In this document: positions 1 through 8,335 of the stretch, piece after piece
Numbering within the stretch: position 1 is the stretch's first letter
How the letters are laid out: the number at the start of each line of letters is the position of its first letter
From: Pseudomonas sp. UBA4617
GTDB lineage: Bacteria; Pseudomonadota; Gammaproteobacteria; Pseudomonadales; Pseudomonadaceae
Reading direction: 5' to 3'
Length of the DNA: 64,000 bases
Assembly (NCBI RefSeq): GCF_002386445.1
Contig: NZ_DGIR01000036.1
Span: 62,001 to 126,000, forward strand
Made by a program: the position numbers and the translations under genes
Notes under the pieces: generated by a model
Database searches by the model: none
What the model was told of the DNA's origin: nothing
Seen by the model: only the letters and a program-made list of their open reading frames with translations

Positions 1-215
1 TACCCGGCGATCGAGTGGCCAGCCGTGAAGAATTTGTTACCGATCTTGCTGTGATAGGCGAGGGTGCGACACTTGTATTGCAAGCCGGCAAGCGTACCCT
101 ATCCCTGAAAGCGGACGACCTGGAGCATTACAAGGGCGAGCGTGGACGGCGTGGCAGCAAGCTGCCGCGCGGGTTCCAGCGAGTCGACGGATTGCAGGTG
201 GAAGTGCCGGCTTGA
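1..215 (+). CDS. parC: DNA topoisomerase IV subunit A, C-terminal end (partial)
   Basis: Only the last 70 codons are present; the gene enters from the left edge in frame 3 and stops with TGA at 213-215. The fragment reads as the end of the beta-pinwheel C-terminal domain of ParC, with the typical basic stretch GERGRRGSKLPRGFQ and the end QVEVPA. ParC with ParE decatenates daughter chromosomes. The in-frame GTG at position 15 lies inside the gene and is not its start. The assignment rests on this tail and on the neighbouring gene order in Pseudomonas. Confidence 0.85.
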   Translation, partial: PGDRVASREEFVTDLAVIGEGATLVLQAGKRTLSLKADDLEHYKGERGRRGSKLPRGFQRVDGLQVEVPA

Positions 216-384
216 CCGGTTGAAATGTCTGGAACGGCAATTTCAGCGCTGTTCCGGGCAGAAATGCTGGAGTCGGACGGTTATTTCGCGGATGATATGG
301 CCCTTGCGGTGCCGGCGTGGCCGTGTGCCCGTTTGAATCTACGTGTATCACTGCGGTTGGCCTGTTGGCGACCGCCTGGATGGG

Positions 385-1098
385 ATGATGAAACTTCTGC
401 GCCTTCCATTTGCGCTGTTGATGACTGGCCTGCTGGGCCTTGGCGGGTGCACCATGCACCAGCCGGTTGCCCTGTACCAGCTCGACAGTGGTGATCCTGG
501 CCAGCCTTCGCAGAGTGCAGGCATGGCCGTGGTACTCGGCCCGGTATCGGTAGCCGATTACCTGCAACGCGAGACATTCCTGCAGCGTCAGGCCGACGGC
601 AGCCTGAGCTCGGCGACCGACGGTCGTTGGGCTGGTAGCCTTTCGGCAGATATCGACCAGCTGCTGGTGCGCCAGCTTGCCTGGCGTCTGGACAGCCAGC
701 GCGTGGTGCTGGCTCCGGCGACTGCCGGCTTCACCCCGGATGTACAAGTGCTGCTATCGATCACTCGCCTGGATTCGGGCAAGGACCAGCCGGCCATCCT
801 GGACGCCCAGTGGCGCCTGCTGGACCGCCGTGGTCATGTGCGCGACAACCGCATCGTGCACCTTGAGCAACAGCACGAGGGAAGTGAGGCGTCGCAGGTG
901 CAGGCCCAGGGCCAATTGCTGCAGAAGCTGGCCGAACAGCTGAGCACCGCAGTGAAACCGCTGGCCAATCAGCCTGCGATTGCCGAAGAAACGCCCAAGA
1001 AATCAGCTGCACCGGTACAGGTGAAAAAGGCTCCGGAGAAATCCAAGATCCCGATGGCTGCGCCGATTCGTACCGATATGGAAGTCTATCGGTTCTGA
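385..1098 (+). CDS. PqiC/YmbA-like outer-membrane lipoprotein
   Basis: 237 residues from the ATG at 385 (a second ATG follows at 388). The N-terminus is a lipoprotein signal peptide ending in the lipobox LGGC, so Cys22 would be lipidated. The body (about residues 25-195) resembles the ABC-type transport auxiliary lipoprotein domain of PqiC/YmbA: an early ALYQLDSG strand, VVLGPVSVADYLQRE, and RLDSQRVVLAP. After about residue 200 comes a Lys/Pro/Ala-rich tail. PqiC is the outer-membrane partner of the MCE protein PqiB, but no pqiA or pqiB lies next to this gene; its neighbours are parC and a convergent membrane-protein gene. The reading frame is open further upstream to 343, but the stretch before 385 looks non-coding. 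The family call is fairly safe; the partner is unknown. Confidence 0.75.
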   Translation: MMKLLRLPFALLMTGLLGLGGCTMHQPVALYQLDSGDPGQPSQSAGMAVVLGPVSVADYLQRETFLQRQADGSLSSATDGRWAGSLSADIDQLLVRQLAWRLDSQRVVLAPATAGFTPDVQVLLSITRLDSGKDQPAILDAQWRLLDRRGHVRDNRIVHLEQQHEGSEASQVQAQGQLLQKLAEQLSTAVKPLANQPAIAEETPKKSAAPVQVKKAPEKSKIPMAAPIRTDMEVYRF

Positions 1099-1117
1099 TC
1101 GAACCGTCAGTTATAAG

Positions 1118-1144
1118 AAAGCCCGCATTGGTGCGGGCTTTTTT
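1118..1144. terminator. Rho-independent terminator after the PqiC-like gene
   Basis: A 10-bp perfect stem, AAAGCCCGCA paired with TGCGGGCTTT around a TTGG loop, is followed by further T residues. It sits 20 bp after the stop of the PqiC-like gene and also lies beyond the 3' end of the convergent gene at 1200-2663. Confidence 0.85.
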
Positions 1145-1199
1145 ATGGCTGCAGTAAACCTGTCGAAAGGTTGGCATCGCGAACAGGTATCTACATCTG

Positions 1200-2663
1200 T
1201 CAGGCCCTACGCTCGTGCATCCGCGTCAACTGCCGTTCCAGCATCGATGGGTAGGGCTCCATCAACCGCTCCACGCAGCAGGCTCCTTCCGGGCTGGCAA
1301 TCGGGCGAATGCGGGCGCGCTGGCGAATCAGCGTGTCATCGCTGATCTGCCGCTCCACCAGCAACAGGTTGCGGCTGTGTTGCGACAGCGCCAGCGCGTC
1401 CTGGGCCTTCTCGGTCATCAGCAGGTCTACCAGCTCCAGGCCTTGCAGGTCGTTACCCAAGGCCAGGCCCAGTTGCAACTGCAAGGTGATGCCGCTGTCC
1501 GCCACTTCGATCTGCAGGGCATGGCCCAGGGCGCGCAGCAGCTCGCCGCAGCAGATGGCGTTGGTCAGGTACTCCTCGCCGCAGTCGCGGCTGTGGAACA
1601 GCACCAAGGTGCTACCGTCGTTGAGCGTGTGGGTTTCGCCGTCATAGAGCGAGGCCGCGTGCTCCAGGCAGTCGCGGTAGCGCTCGGTCAACTCGGTCAG
1701 GCGCGTGCGTGGCAGGCGACGCAGCTGTTCCTGGGAACCCAGCTGTACGGCAAGCACGGCGGTGAACTGCGGCTCGTCGGACTCAACCACGGCAACCCTT
1801 GGGGCGTTGTCGTCGTCCAGCAGGCCGGCGAAGGCCTCGTCGTCATCTTCATCGGCCTGGGCGGCAACCTTGGCGCGTGGTGCGGCTTTCGCTGCGACAG
1901 GGGCGTCCTGCAGGTCGTGAAAATGCTCGTCGTCTTCTTCCTCCAGCTCCAGCTCCGGCTCCGGTGGTGGCGGCGGCGCCAGGCGTGCGTGCAGCTGGCG
2001 GGCGATATCGCCGATCTCGTCCTGGCGGTCGGTAGCCGGGGTATGGGGCTGCGGGTCGCGCAGCCAGACCCGCAATTGCAGCAGCGGCAAGGTGATGAAG
2101 CGGCCCTGGCGCAGGCTCAGGGTCAGCGCCAGCACCAGCAGGATGGCGGCGAGGATGCCCATGCTCTGCAAGCTGATAAGCATCGGCTGCTGGAACTGGC
2201 TCATGTCCAGGCTGATACGCAGTTGCCCGGCGGTCACGTCCTGGAAGGTGATCTTGGTCTGGTACAGGCCTTCGGCCTCGCCCAGCAGGCTGTTGCGCGG
2301 ACGCTGGCCGGCTTCGGCGAGAATGCGGTTGTCCACGCTATAGATGGCGGCATGGGCTACCAACGGGTTCTTCACCAGGTTACCCAGCAGCACGTTGAGG
2401 CTGAGGATATCGTTGGCCACCAGCAGTTCGGTCGCCGAGGTGGCGGTCTGGGTGGTCAGGCTCTGGCCCAGGGCATCGGCCTGCTCGTGCATGGCCTGCT
2501 TGAATTGCAGGCCCATCACGCAGGCGTAGATCACCAGCGCCAGTGCCACCAGGAAAATGTTGGTGCAGGCGATGCGCAGTGCCAGCGGCACGCGACGTTG
2601 ACTCAGGGCGCGATAGATCATCAGGAAGAAGTTGTCTGGTTTGACGGGCGTGGGCCGGTTCAC
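1200..2663 (-). CDS. Membrane protein of the AhpA/YtjB (SMP_2) type
   Basis: 487 residues, divergent from serB as ytjB is in enteric bacteria. Two membrane segments (about residues 28-51 and 161-183) flank a periplasmic domain of about 110 residues. A basic HAMP-like stretch follows, then a very acidic proline-rich linker (about 228-255), then a cytoplasmic domain from about 300 to the end. The topology and position next to serB match the family often annotated as haemolysin regulation protein AhpA; its molecular function is not known. The C-terminal domain has the pattern of a degenerate class III nucleotide cyclase (LAVQL near its start, then NDGSTLVLFHS, then LQLGLALG) but lacks the first metal-binding aspartate. 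That reading is inference. Confidence 0.7.
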   Translation of the reverse strand: MNRPTPVKPDNFFLMIYRALSQRRVPLALRIACTNIFLVALALVIYACVMGLQFKQAMHEQADALGQSLTTQTATSATELLVANDILSLNVLLGNLVKNPLVAHAAIYSVDNRILAEAGQRPRNSLLGEAEGLYQTKITFQDVTAGQLRISLDMSQFQQPMLISLQSMGILAAILLVLALTLSLRQGRFITLPLLQLRVWLRDPQPHTPATDRQDEIGDIARQLHARLAPPPPPEPELELEEEDDEHFHDLQDAPVAAKAAPRAKVAAQADEDDDEAFAGLLDDDNAPRVAVVESDEPQFTAVLAVQLGSQEQLRRLPRTRLTELTERYRDCLEHAASLYDGETHTLNDGSTLVLFHSRDCGEEYLTNAICCGELLRALGHALQIEVADSGITLQLQLGLALGNDLQGLELVDLLMTEKAQDALALSQHSRNLLLVERQISDDTLIRQRARIRPIASPEGACCVERLMEPYPSMLERQLTRMHERRA

Positions 2664-2797
2664 TGAGCTCGGCTCTTAATGGCATGAAAGTGTGGGGAGT
2701 ATAGCGAGCCGGGTTTTGTCGGCAAAGTATCGTCGGCGCCCGATGGTCACGGAAAATCGGTAGAATGCGCATTTTTCATCGAAGTCGGAGCCAGGTT

Positions 2798-4012
2798 GTG
2801 CGCGAAATCGTCCTGATCAACATCACCGGTGAGGACCGTCCCGGTCTCACTGCGGCCATCACCGGCGTCCTGCTGCAGGGCGGTGTGAGTATCCTCGACA
2901 TCGGCCTGGCCGTCATGCACGGCACCCTGTCGTTCGGCATCCTGGTCGACCTTCCGGACAACGAAGTGGCCACAGCCCTGCTGCAAAGCGTGCAGGCCAA
3001 GGCCCACGAACTGAACCTGCAGGCCCGCTACACGCCGATTTCCGAAGCCGACTACCAGCACTGGGCCGACGGCCAGGGTGAGGCGCGCCACATCGTCACC
3101 CTGCTTAGCCGCAAGGTCACCCCCGAGCAACTGCAGCGGGTGAGTGCGGTGATCAGCCAGTACGGCCTGACCATCGAGCGTATCGAGCGCCTGTCGGCCC
3201 GTGTCGCGCTGGATGCCCAGACTGGCAAAGGCAAGGCGGCCATCGAGATCTCCGTGCGTGGTGTGCCGAGCGACGGCCAGGCCCTGCGTGCCGATTTCTT
3301 CGCCCTGGCCGAGGAACTGAGCATTGATATCGCCTTCCAGAAGGACGACCTGTTCCGCCGCAACCGTCGTCTGGCGGTGTTCGACATGGACTCGACGCTG
3401 ATCGAAGCCGAAGTCATCGATGAACTGGCCAAGGCCGCTGGTGTGGGCGACCAGGTGGCGGCAATCACCGAGCGCGCCATGCGTGGCGAGCTGGACTTCC
3501 GCGCCAGCTTCAAGGAGCGCATGGCCCTGCTCAAAGGCCTGGACGTCGGGGTGCTGGACGAAATCGGCGCTTCGCTGCGCCTGACCGAGGGGGCCGAGAA
3601 CCTGTTCGCCGAGCTCAAGCGCCTGGGCTACAAGACCGCGATCCTGTCTGGTGGCTTTACTTACTTCGCGCGCCAGGTGCAGGCGCGCCTGGGTATCGAC
3701 TACGTGTTTGCCAACGAGCTGGAAGTGGTCGACGGCAAGGTGACCGGCGTGGCCGTGGAACCCATCGTTGATGCTCAGCGCAAGGCCGAGCTACTGCAGA
3801 AGCTGGCCAGCGAAGAAGGCCTGGAGCTGGAACAGACCATTGCCGTGGGCGATGGTGCCAACGACCTGCCGATGCTGTCACTGGCTGGCCTGGGCGTGGC
3901 GTTTCGTGCCAAGCCACTGGTGCGCCAGTCGGCCAAACAGGCGATTTCCACCCTTGGGCTGGATGGTGTGTTGTACCTGCTCGGCGTGCGTGACCGCGAC
4001 GCACGCGGCTGA
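2798..4012 (+). CDS. serB: Phosphoserine phosphatase SerB
   Basis: 404 residues. It dephosphorylates O-phosphoserine to L-serine, the last step of serine synthesis. Starting at the GTG at 2798 (VREIVLINITG, preceded by GGAGCCAGG) matches the usual Pseudomonas start; the ATG at 2765 gives a poor upstream extension. Two ACT-like regulatory domains occupy about residues 1-170 (DRPGLTAAITGVLLQGG in the first). The HAD phosphatase core has the nucleophile motif DMDST at residues 196-200, the loop ILSGGFTYFA and the metal-binding GDGANDLPML near the end. It is followed by a bidirectional terminator shared with the convergent psd. Confidence 0.97.
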   Translation: MREIVLINITGEDRPGLTAAITGVLLQGGVSILDIGLAVMHGTLSFGILVDLPDNEVATALLQSVQAKAHELNLQARYTPISEADYQHWADGQGEARHIVTLLSRKVTPEQLQRVSAVISQYGLTIERIERLSARVALDAQTGKGKAAIEISVRGVPSDGQALRADFFALAEELSIDIAFQKDDLFRRNRRLAVFDMDSTLIEAEVIDELAKAAGVGDQVAAITERAMRGELDFRASFKERMALLKGLDVGVLDEIGASLRLTEGAENLFAELKRLGYKTAILSGGFTYFARQVQARLGIDYVFANELEVVDGKVTGVAVEPIVDAQRKAELLQKLASEEGLELEQTIAVGDGANDLPMLSLAGLGVAFRAKPLVRQSAKQAISTLGLDGVLYLLGVRDRDARG

Positions 4013-4044
4013 TCGCGACCTGGAGGCAGCGTAGCGGCCCCAAT

Positions 4045-4074
4045 AAAAAGGCCCTGCTCGTGCAGGGCCTTTTT
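4045..4074. terminator. Bidirectional terminator between serB and psd
   Basis: A stem AAAAAGGCCCTGC paired with GCAGGGCCTTTTT around a TCGT loop. It has A residues on one side and T residues on the other, so it can end both the rightward serB and the leftward psd transcripts. Confidence 0.9.
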
Positions 4075-4087
4075 CATGCTGCTTGAA

Positions 4088-4951
4088 TCAGGCCTGCACA
4101 GGCATCGCCAACTGCTGCCCCATGCGTACAGCCGAGCCGGCACCCAGCGTCTCGGCCCATTTCACCTGCTCTGGCCCGAACAGCACGATAGCGGTCGAGC
4201 CCAGCTTGAAGCGGCCCAGCTCGGCACCTTTTTCCAGGTGAATCGGCGCGCGGCTGGCTTCGTCGTAACGGAAGGTTTTCAGCTCGCGCTTGGGCGGCGT
4301 CACCAGCCCGGCCCACACGGTCTCGATCGAGGCGACGATCATCGCACCTACCAGCACCACGGCCATTGGCCCGCGCTCGGTATCGAACAGGCACACCACG
4401 CGTTCGTTGCGAGCGAACAGCTCAGGGACGTTTTCAGCGGTGGTCTGGTTGACCGAGAACAGGCGGCCCGGCACATAGACCATTTCGCGCAGGGTACCGG
4501 CCAGCGGCATGTGTACGCGGTGGTAGTCCTTCGGCGACAGGTAGATGGTGGCGAATTCGCCACCCATGAACGGTGCGGCCAGCGCCGGGTCACCGCCCAG
4601 CAGTTCCTGGGCGCTGAAGCCGTGGCCCTTGGCCTGGAATATGCGGCCGTGCTCGATCGGACCAAGCTGGCTGACGGCACCGTCGGCCGGGCACAGGATG
4701 GCGCCCGGGGTTTCGTCCAACGGGCGTGCGCCTGGCTTCAGGGCGCGGGTGAAGAACGCATTGAAGTGCTCGTAGGCGCTCAGGTCTTCGACCAGAGCTT
4801 CAGCCATGTTCACCTGGTAGCGCTTGGCGAACCAGGCGGTAAAGGCGTTCTTGAACCAGCGTACACGGCATTCGGCGATGCAGCCTGCCAGGCGCGACAG
4901 CAGATGGTGCGGCAGCAGGTACTGGCTGATGATGAACAAACGGGATTTCAT
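4088..4951 (-). CDS. psd: Phosphatidylserine decarboxylase proenzyme
   Basis: 287 residues. It converts phosphatidylserine to phosphatidylethanolamine at the inner membrane. The self-cleavage motif LGST is at residues 250-253, so Ser252 would become the pyruvoyl group of the alpha chain and the rest the beta chain. Other family blocks are CPADGAVS and YHRVHMPLAGTL, which carry the catalytic Asp and His. The length and the nearby rhodanese gene (9-bp gap, same strand) are as in other pseudomonads; the two genes are probably cotranscribed. Confidence 0.97.
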   Translation of the reverse strand: MKSRLFIISQYLLPHHLLSRLAGCIAECRVRWFKNAFTAWFAKRYQVNMAEALVEDLSAYEHFNAFFTRALKPGARPLDETPGAILCPADGAVSQLGPIEHGRIFQAKGHGFSAQELLGGDPALAAPFMGGEFATIYLSPKDYHRVHMPLAGTLREMVYVPGRLFSVNQTTAENVPELFARNERVVCLFDTERGPMAVVLVGAMIVASIETVWAGLVTPPKRELKTFRYDEASRAPIHLEKGAELGRFKLGSTAIVLFGPEQVKWAETLGAGSAVRMGQQLAMPVQA

Positions 4952-4960
4952 GCAGGTTCC

Positions 4961-5770
4961 TTAGACTTCTACAGGCGTGTCCGGGTGGTTGCCCCATTCG
5001 CTCCACGAGCCGGCGTAGGCCTTGACGCGTGGGTAGCCGAGGGCCTTGGCCACCAGGTAGGTGAAACCGGAGCGGCGATGGGATTGGCAATGGGTGATCA
5101 CTTCCTTGTCGGGGGTGATACCCAGGTTCTGCAGGACTTGAGCGATGTCCGGGCGGATGCGCAGGTGGTCGTTGAGGTCCATGCCGGCAGTCCACTCGAA
5201 ATTGATGGCACCGGGAATGTGGCCGCCCCTGGCTGCCAGCACTTTCTCGCCGCGGAATTCCTGCGGGCCACGGGCATCCCAGATGACCAGGTCTTCCGCG
5301 CCCAGGCGGCTTTGCAGGTACTCGCGGGTGGCTGTGGGCGCCGTGTCGATGCGCAGTTGCACGGGGGTGTTAGCGCTGGCGGGCACTTCGGTGGAGAGTT
5401 TGTCGGCCGGCCAGGCCTGTATGCCGCCGTTCAGGTAGTGATAGCGCTTGTGGCCGATCACATCGAGCAGCCAGATGAAACGCCCGGCCCAGCCGCCACC
5501 TTCATCGTCGTATACCACATACACCGCATCGTCGCGGTGGCCAAGCTCGCTGAACAGTTTTTCCAGCTCGCCCTGGGTTGGCAGCAAGCCGGGCGCAGGG
5601 GGCTGGCCGAGCTGGGTGCGCTTGCCTTCGACGAAGCGTGCACCGGGGATGTGCCCGCTGGTATAGCGGTTGCTATTGCTCAGGTCGACCAGGATCAGCT
5701 GTGGCGAACCGAGGCGCGGCAGCAAGTCTGCAGCTTCTATTACCAGGGGCAGGCCGGAAAAGTCAGTCAT
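4961..5770 (-). CDS. rhdA: Thiosulfate sulfurtransferase (two-domain rhodanese)
   Basis: 269 residues from the ATG at 5770 (MTDFSGLPLVIE); the frame is open upstream to 5860 but that stretch overlaps the neighbouring HDOD gene. Two tandem rhodanese domains: an inactive N-terminal one (about 1-135, with GHIPGARFVE and VYDDEGGGWAGR) and an active C-terminal one whose loop CQSHRRS places the catalytic cysteine at residue 228. This loop is close to that of Azotobacter RhdA. It moves sulfane sulfur from thiosulfate to acceptors such as cyanide. It lies just upstream of psd on the same strand. Confidence 0.92.
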   Translation of the reverse strand: MTDFSGLPLVIEAADLLPRLGSPQLILVDLSNSNRYTSGHIPGARFVEGKRTQLGQPPAPGLLPTQGELEKLFSELGHRDDAVYVVYDDEGGGWAGRFIWLLDVIGHKRYHYLNGGIQAWPADKLSTEVPASANTPVQLRIDTAPTATREYLQSRLGAEDLVIWDARGPQEFRGEKVLAARGGHIPGAINFEWTAGMDLNDHLRIRPDIAQVLQNLGITPDKEVITHCQSHRRSGFTYLVAKALGYPRVKAYAGSWSEWGNHPDTPVEV

Positions 5771-5814
5771 CCACGGTCTCCAGTTGCAAAGAGGGGGAGA
5801 TTGTAGCGCAAGGC

Positions 5815-7350
5815 TCAGGCCTTGCGGTTGGCAAACACCGACAGCGCCCGCTCGGTGCATTGTGCGGTCTTGGCGAAAGCCTGCACGCTGACATCTGCCA
5901 GCGGTCGGCTGCCTTGGTCAGCCACCATCAGCATCAACACCTGGTCGTTCACCGCCAGCGAGCGCAGCAGCACGTGCTCGCTGCTGAACAAGGCCTGCAG
6001 TGGGGCCGGCAGCAGCGCCGAGAACTGGCTGTGGTTCTGCGGGGTAATGCGTAACTGGCCGGCCTGGGCCAGCAGCTTCTGCAGCAATTTGTTCTGCGAT
6101 ACCTGCAGGGTAAGCGCCCCGGCCTCCTTGGGCAGGCCGGCGAACTGCTGCACACGCAGTTGATCGCTGGCCTTGTCCAGGCTCAGCAGCAGGACGCGCT
6201 GCATGCCGCAGGCCAACAGGGCTTCAAGGACCTGGGTGGCCAGGTGCACGCCGTTGGTGAACGGGCTGGGTTGGGCCAGCAGGTGTTGGCACAGCTTGCG
6301 CCAGCGCGTCAGGTCGTCGTTGCCGGGCGGTGGCGAGGTCAGCATGTCCGGATGCGGGCGGCGCTGGTGCCAAGGCCAGATCAGCGCTTCGGCCGGATGG
6401 AACAGGGCGTGCTGGGCATGGCGGCGGGCACTGGCTGCTGCCTGTTGGTGCACCTGCTGCTGCACGTCTTCCAGCGAGGTCTGCAGGTACAGCGCGGTCA
6501 ACAGTTGCCAGCGCAGCAGGTGCGGGTTGTCCCAGCCCACCTGCGCCGCCAGGGCCAGGTTGTTGGCCAAAAGCACGGTATTGGCCGGCTGGTTGAACCA
6601 GCGACGCAGGCCGGGCTCGGCGTCCAGGCGATGTTGCTGGCTGAGCAGGTCCGGATCGCGGGCGATGTTGAGCACCTGGGCCAGTTGTTCGCGTTCTTCC
6701 AGCAGCAGGCGATAACCCTGGGTCACCCACTGTGGCAGGCGCCAGTACTCTGCCATGGTCTGGCACAGCGTCATGATGCGCACGCCAAACAGCTGTTCCT
6801 CGACATGGGCGGCGTCTTCGCCCTTGTGGATAACCCGCAGTTCCCAGGTGTCGAGCAGCTTGGGGTAGGCCAGCGCCAGCGGCCACAGTGGTGCCAGGAA
6901 CAGCAGGCTACCCCAGTGAATTTCCTGCCATAGCCGTGCCAGGCGGCTGGCGAACAGGCCGCTGGCCTGCTGCGAGGCGTGCTGGCTGATCAGCTGGAAT
7001 TGGCACAGTACCGGCGGGATCTCTTCCGCAGGCAGCGCAGGCAGGCGCTTGAGTAGCTGTTCGCTGCGCTCCAGGCCCAGGCGGTTGATGGCGACTTCCA
7101 GGCTCTCGGCCGGCTCGGCCAGGCTGGCATTGGTGGGGTGATTGGCTTCGCGCATCACCGACAGCACCAGCGCCGGGCTATCCTGCATCAGTTCGGCGAT
7201 ATCGCGCAGCGAGCGGCGGCTATCGTGGATCGCGGTCATGACCCGGTCGTAGCTGTGCTTCGGCACCGGGATGCGAACACCCTCGAGCAGCTTTACCCAG
7301 GCCTCTAGCGTACGTGGGGCCTGAGCGGGCACCTTGGTTTCAATTGTCAT
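5815..7350 (-). CDS. HDOD-domain signalling protein
   Basis: 511 residues. The N-terminal half has the HDOD pattern (IPVPKHSYDRVMTAIHDSRRSLRDIAELMQDSPALVLSVMREAN, a helical domain related to HD phosphohydrolases but without the metal-binding His-Asp pair). The C-terminal part (about 370-511) looks like a GAF-type sensory fold, but this is less certain. HDOD proteins act in bacterial signalling, often with motility or c-di-GMP systems. It is divergent from motA, sharing a 130-bp promoter region. No substrate or partner can be read from the sequence. Confidence 0.8.
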   Translation of the reverse strand: MTIETKVPAQAPRTLEAWVKLLEGVRIPVPKHSYDRVMTAIHDSRRSLRDIAELMQDSPALVLSVMREANHPTNASLAEPAESLEVAINRLGLERSEQLLKRLPALPAEEIPPVLCQFQLISQHASQQASGLFASRLARLWQEIHWGSLLFLAPLWPLALAYPKLLDTWELRVIHKGEDAAHVEEQLFGVRIMTLCQTMAEYWRLPQWVTQGYRLLLEEREQLAQVLNIARDPDLLSQQHRLDAEPGLRRWFNQPANTVLLANNLALAAQVGWDNPHLLRWQLLTALYLQTSLEDVQQQVHQQAAASARRHAQHALFHPAEALIWPWHQRRPHPDMLTSPPPGNDDLTRWRKLCQHLLAQPSPFTNGVHLATQVLEALLACGMQRVLLLSLDKASDQLRVQQFAGLPKEAGALTLQVSQNKLLQKLLAQAGQLRITPQNHSQFSALLPAPLQALFSSEHVLLRSLAVNDQVLMLMVADQGSRPLADVSVQAFAKTAQCTERALSVFANRKA

Positions 7351-7389
7351 TTTGACATCAGTCCGAACTGGCTTTTCGCAATGAGTGGC

Positions 7390-7416
7390 TATAGTCTGGC
7401 GCAGTTCTGCCGATAA
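7390..7416 (+). promoter_or_regulatory. Probable FliA (sigma-28) promoter of motAB
   Basis: The -10 element GCCGATAA (7409-7416) matches the sigma-28 consensus exactly. It is preceded by TATA at 7390-7393 with the standard 15-bp spacer (consensus TAAA). The motA start is 65 bp further on. Control of stator genes by FliA is normal in flagellated bacteria. Confidence 0.6.
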
Positions 7417-7480
7417 GTAGAAGAAGAGTTTTCAGGCTCCCGTCTCTTCCCCTGACCACGACAGCAAGTGCTTTGAACCT

Positions 7481-8332
7481 ATGGCTAAAATTATCGGCAT
7501 CATCGTCGTATTCGCGAGCGTGCTCGGCGGATACGTACTCTCTCACGGCAAGATCGCGGCGCTGATTCAGCCGTTCGAAGTACTGATCATTGGCGGTGCG
7601 GCCTTTGGTGCGTTCCTGCAGGCCAACCCTGGCTACATGACCATGCACGTCATCAAGAAGTCGATGAAGATGTTCGGCTCGCGCTTCAGTCATGCCTTCT
7701 ACCTGGAAGTACTGGGCCTGGTGTACGAAATCCTCAACAAGAGCCGTCGTGAGGGCATGATGGCCATCGAGGCCGACATCGAGGATGCCGCAGCCAGCCC
7801 GATTTTCGCCAAGTACCCGACAGTGCTGGCCGACGAGCGCATGACCGCATTCATCTGCGACTACCTGCGCATCATGTCCACCGGCAACATGGCGCCGCAC
7901 GAGCTCGAAGGTCTGTTCGACATGGAGCTGTTGAGCATGAAGGAAGAGCTGGAGCACCCGTCCCATGCGGTGAACGGCATCGCCGACGGCATGCCAGGTT
8001 TCGGTATCGTTGCGGCGGTACTGGGTATCGTGGTGACCATGGCTTCGCTCGGCGATGGTGACCAGGCCTCCATCGGCCTCCATGTGGGGGCGGCGCTGGT
8101 AGGTACCTTCTTCGGTATTCTGGCGGCCTACGGCTTCTTTGGTCCGCTGGCCAAGTGCCTGGAGCACGATGCCAAGGAAGAGCTGAACCTCTACGAATCG
8201 ATCAAGGCTTCGCTGGTGGCCTCGGCCTCGGGCATGCCGCCTTCGCTGGCGGTGGAATTCGGGCGCAAGGTGCTGTACCCCAAGCACCGCCCGAGCTTTG
8301 CCGAACTGGAACAAGCGGTTCGCGGTCGCTGA
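7481..8332 (+). CDS. motA: Flagellar stator protein MotA
   Basis: 283 residues, the usual MotA length. It has N-terminal transmembrane helices (MAKIIGIIVVFASVLGGYVLSHG and LIQPFEVLIIGGAAFGAFLQANPGY), a cytoplasmic charged domain, and two later membrane segments (GMPGFGIVAAVLGIVVTMASL, and GAALVGTFFGILAAYGFFGPLA). With MotB it forms the inner-membrane proton channel that drives the flagellum. The motB start follows after 3 bp, so the two form an operon. Confidence 0.97.
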   Translation: MAKIIGIIVVFASVLGGYVLSHGKIAALIQPFEVLIIGGAAFGAFLQANPGYMTMHVIKKSMKMFGSRFSHAFYLEVLGLVYEILNKSRREGMMAIEADIEDAAASPIFAKYPTVLADERMTAFICDYLRIMSTGNMAPHELEGLFDMELLSMKEELEHPSHAVNGIADGMPGFGIVAAVLGIVVTMASLGDGDQASIGLHVGAALVGTFFGILAAYGFFGPLAKCLEHDAKEELNLYESIKASLVASASGMPPSLAVEFGRKVLYPKHRPSFAELEQAVRGR

Positions 8333-8335
8333 ATC

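Noticed and set aside
1215..2666. 483-codon frame antisense to the AhpA-type gene
   Set aside because: Gln/His/Leu-rich shadow with no start signal or known domain.
4076..5806. 576-codon frame antisense to psd and rhdA
   Set aside because: It spans two well-identified genes on the other strand and shows no family resemblance.
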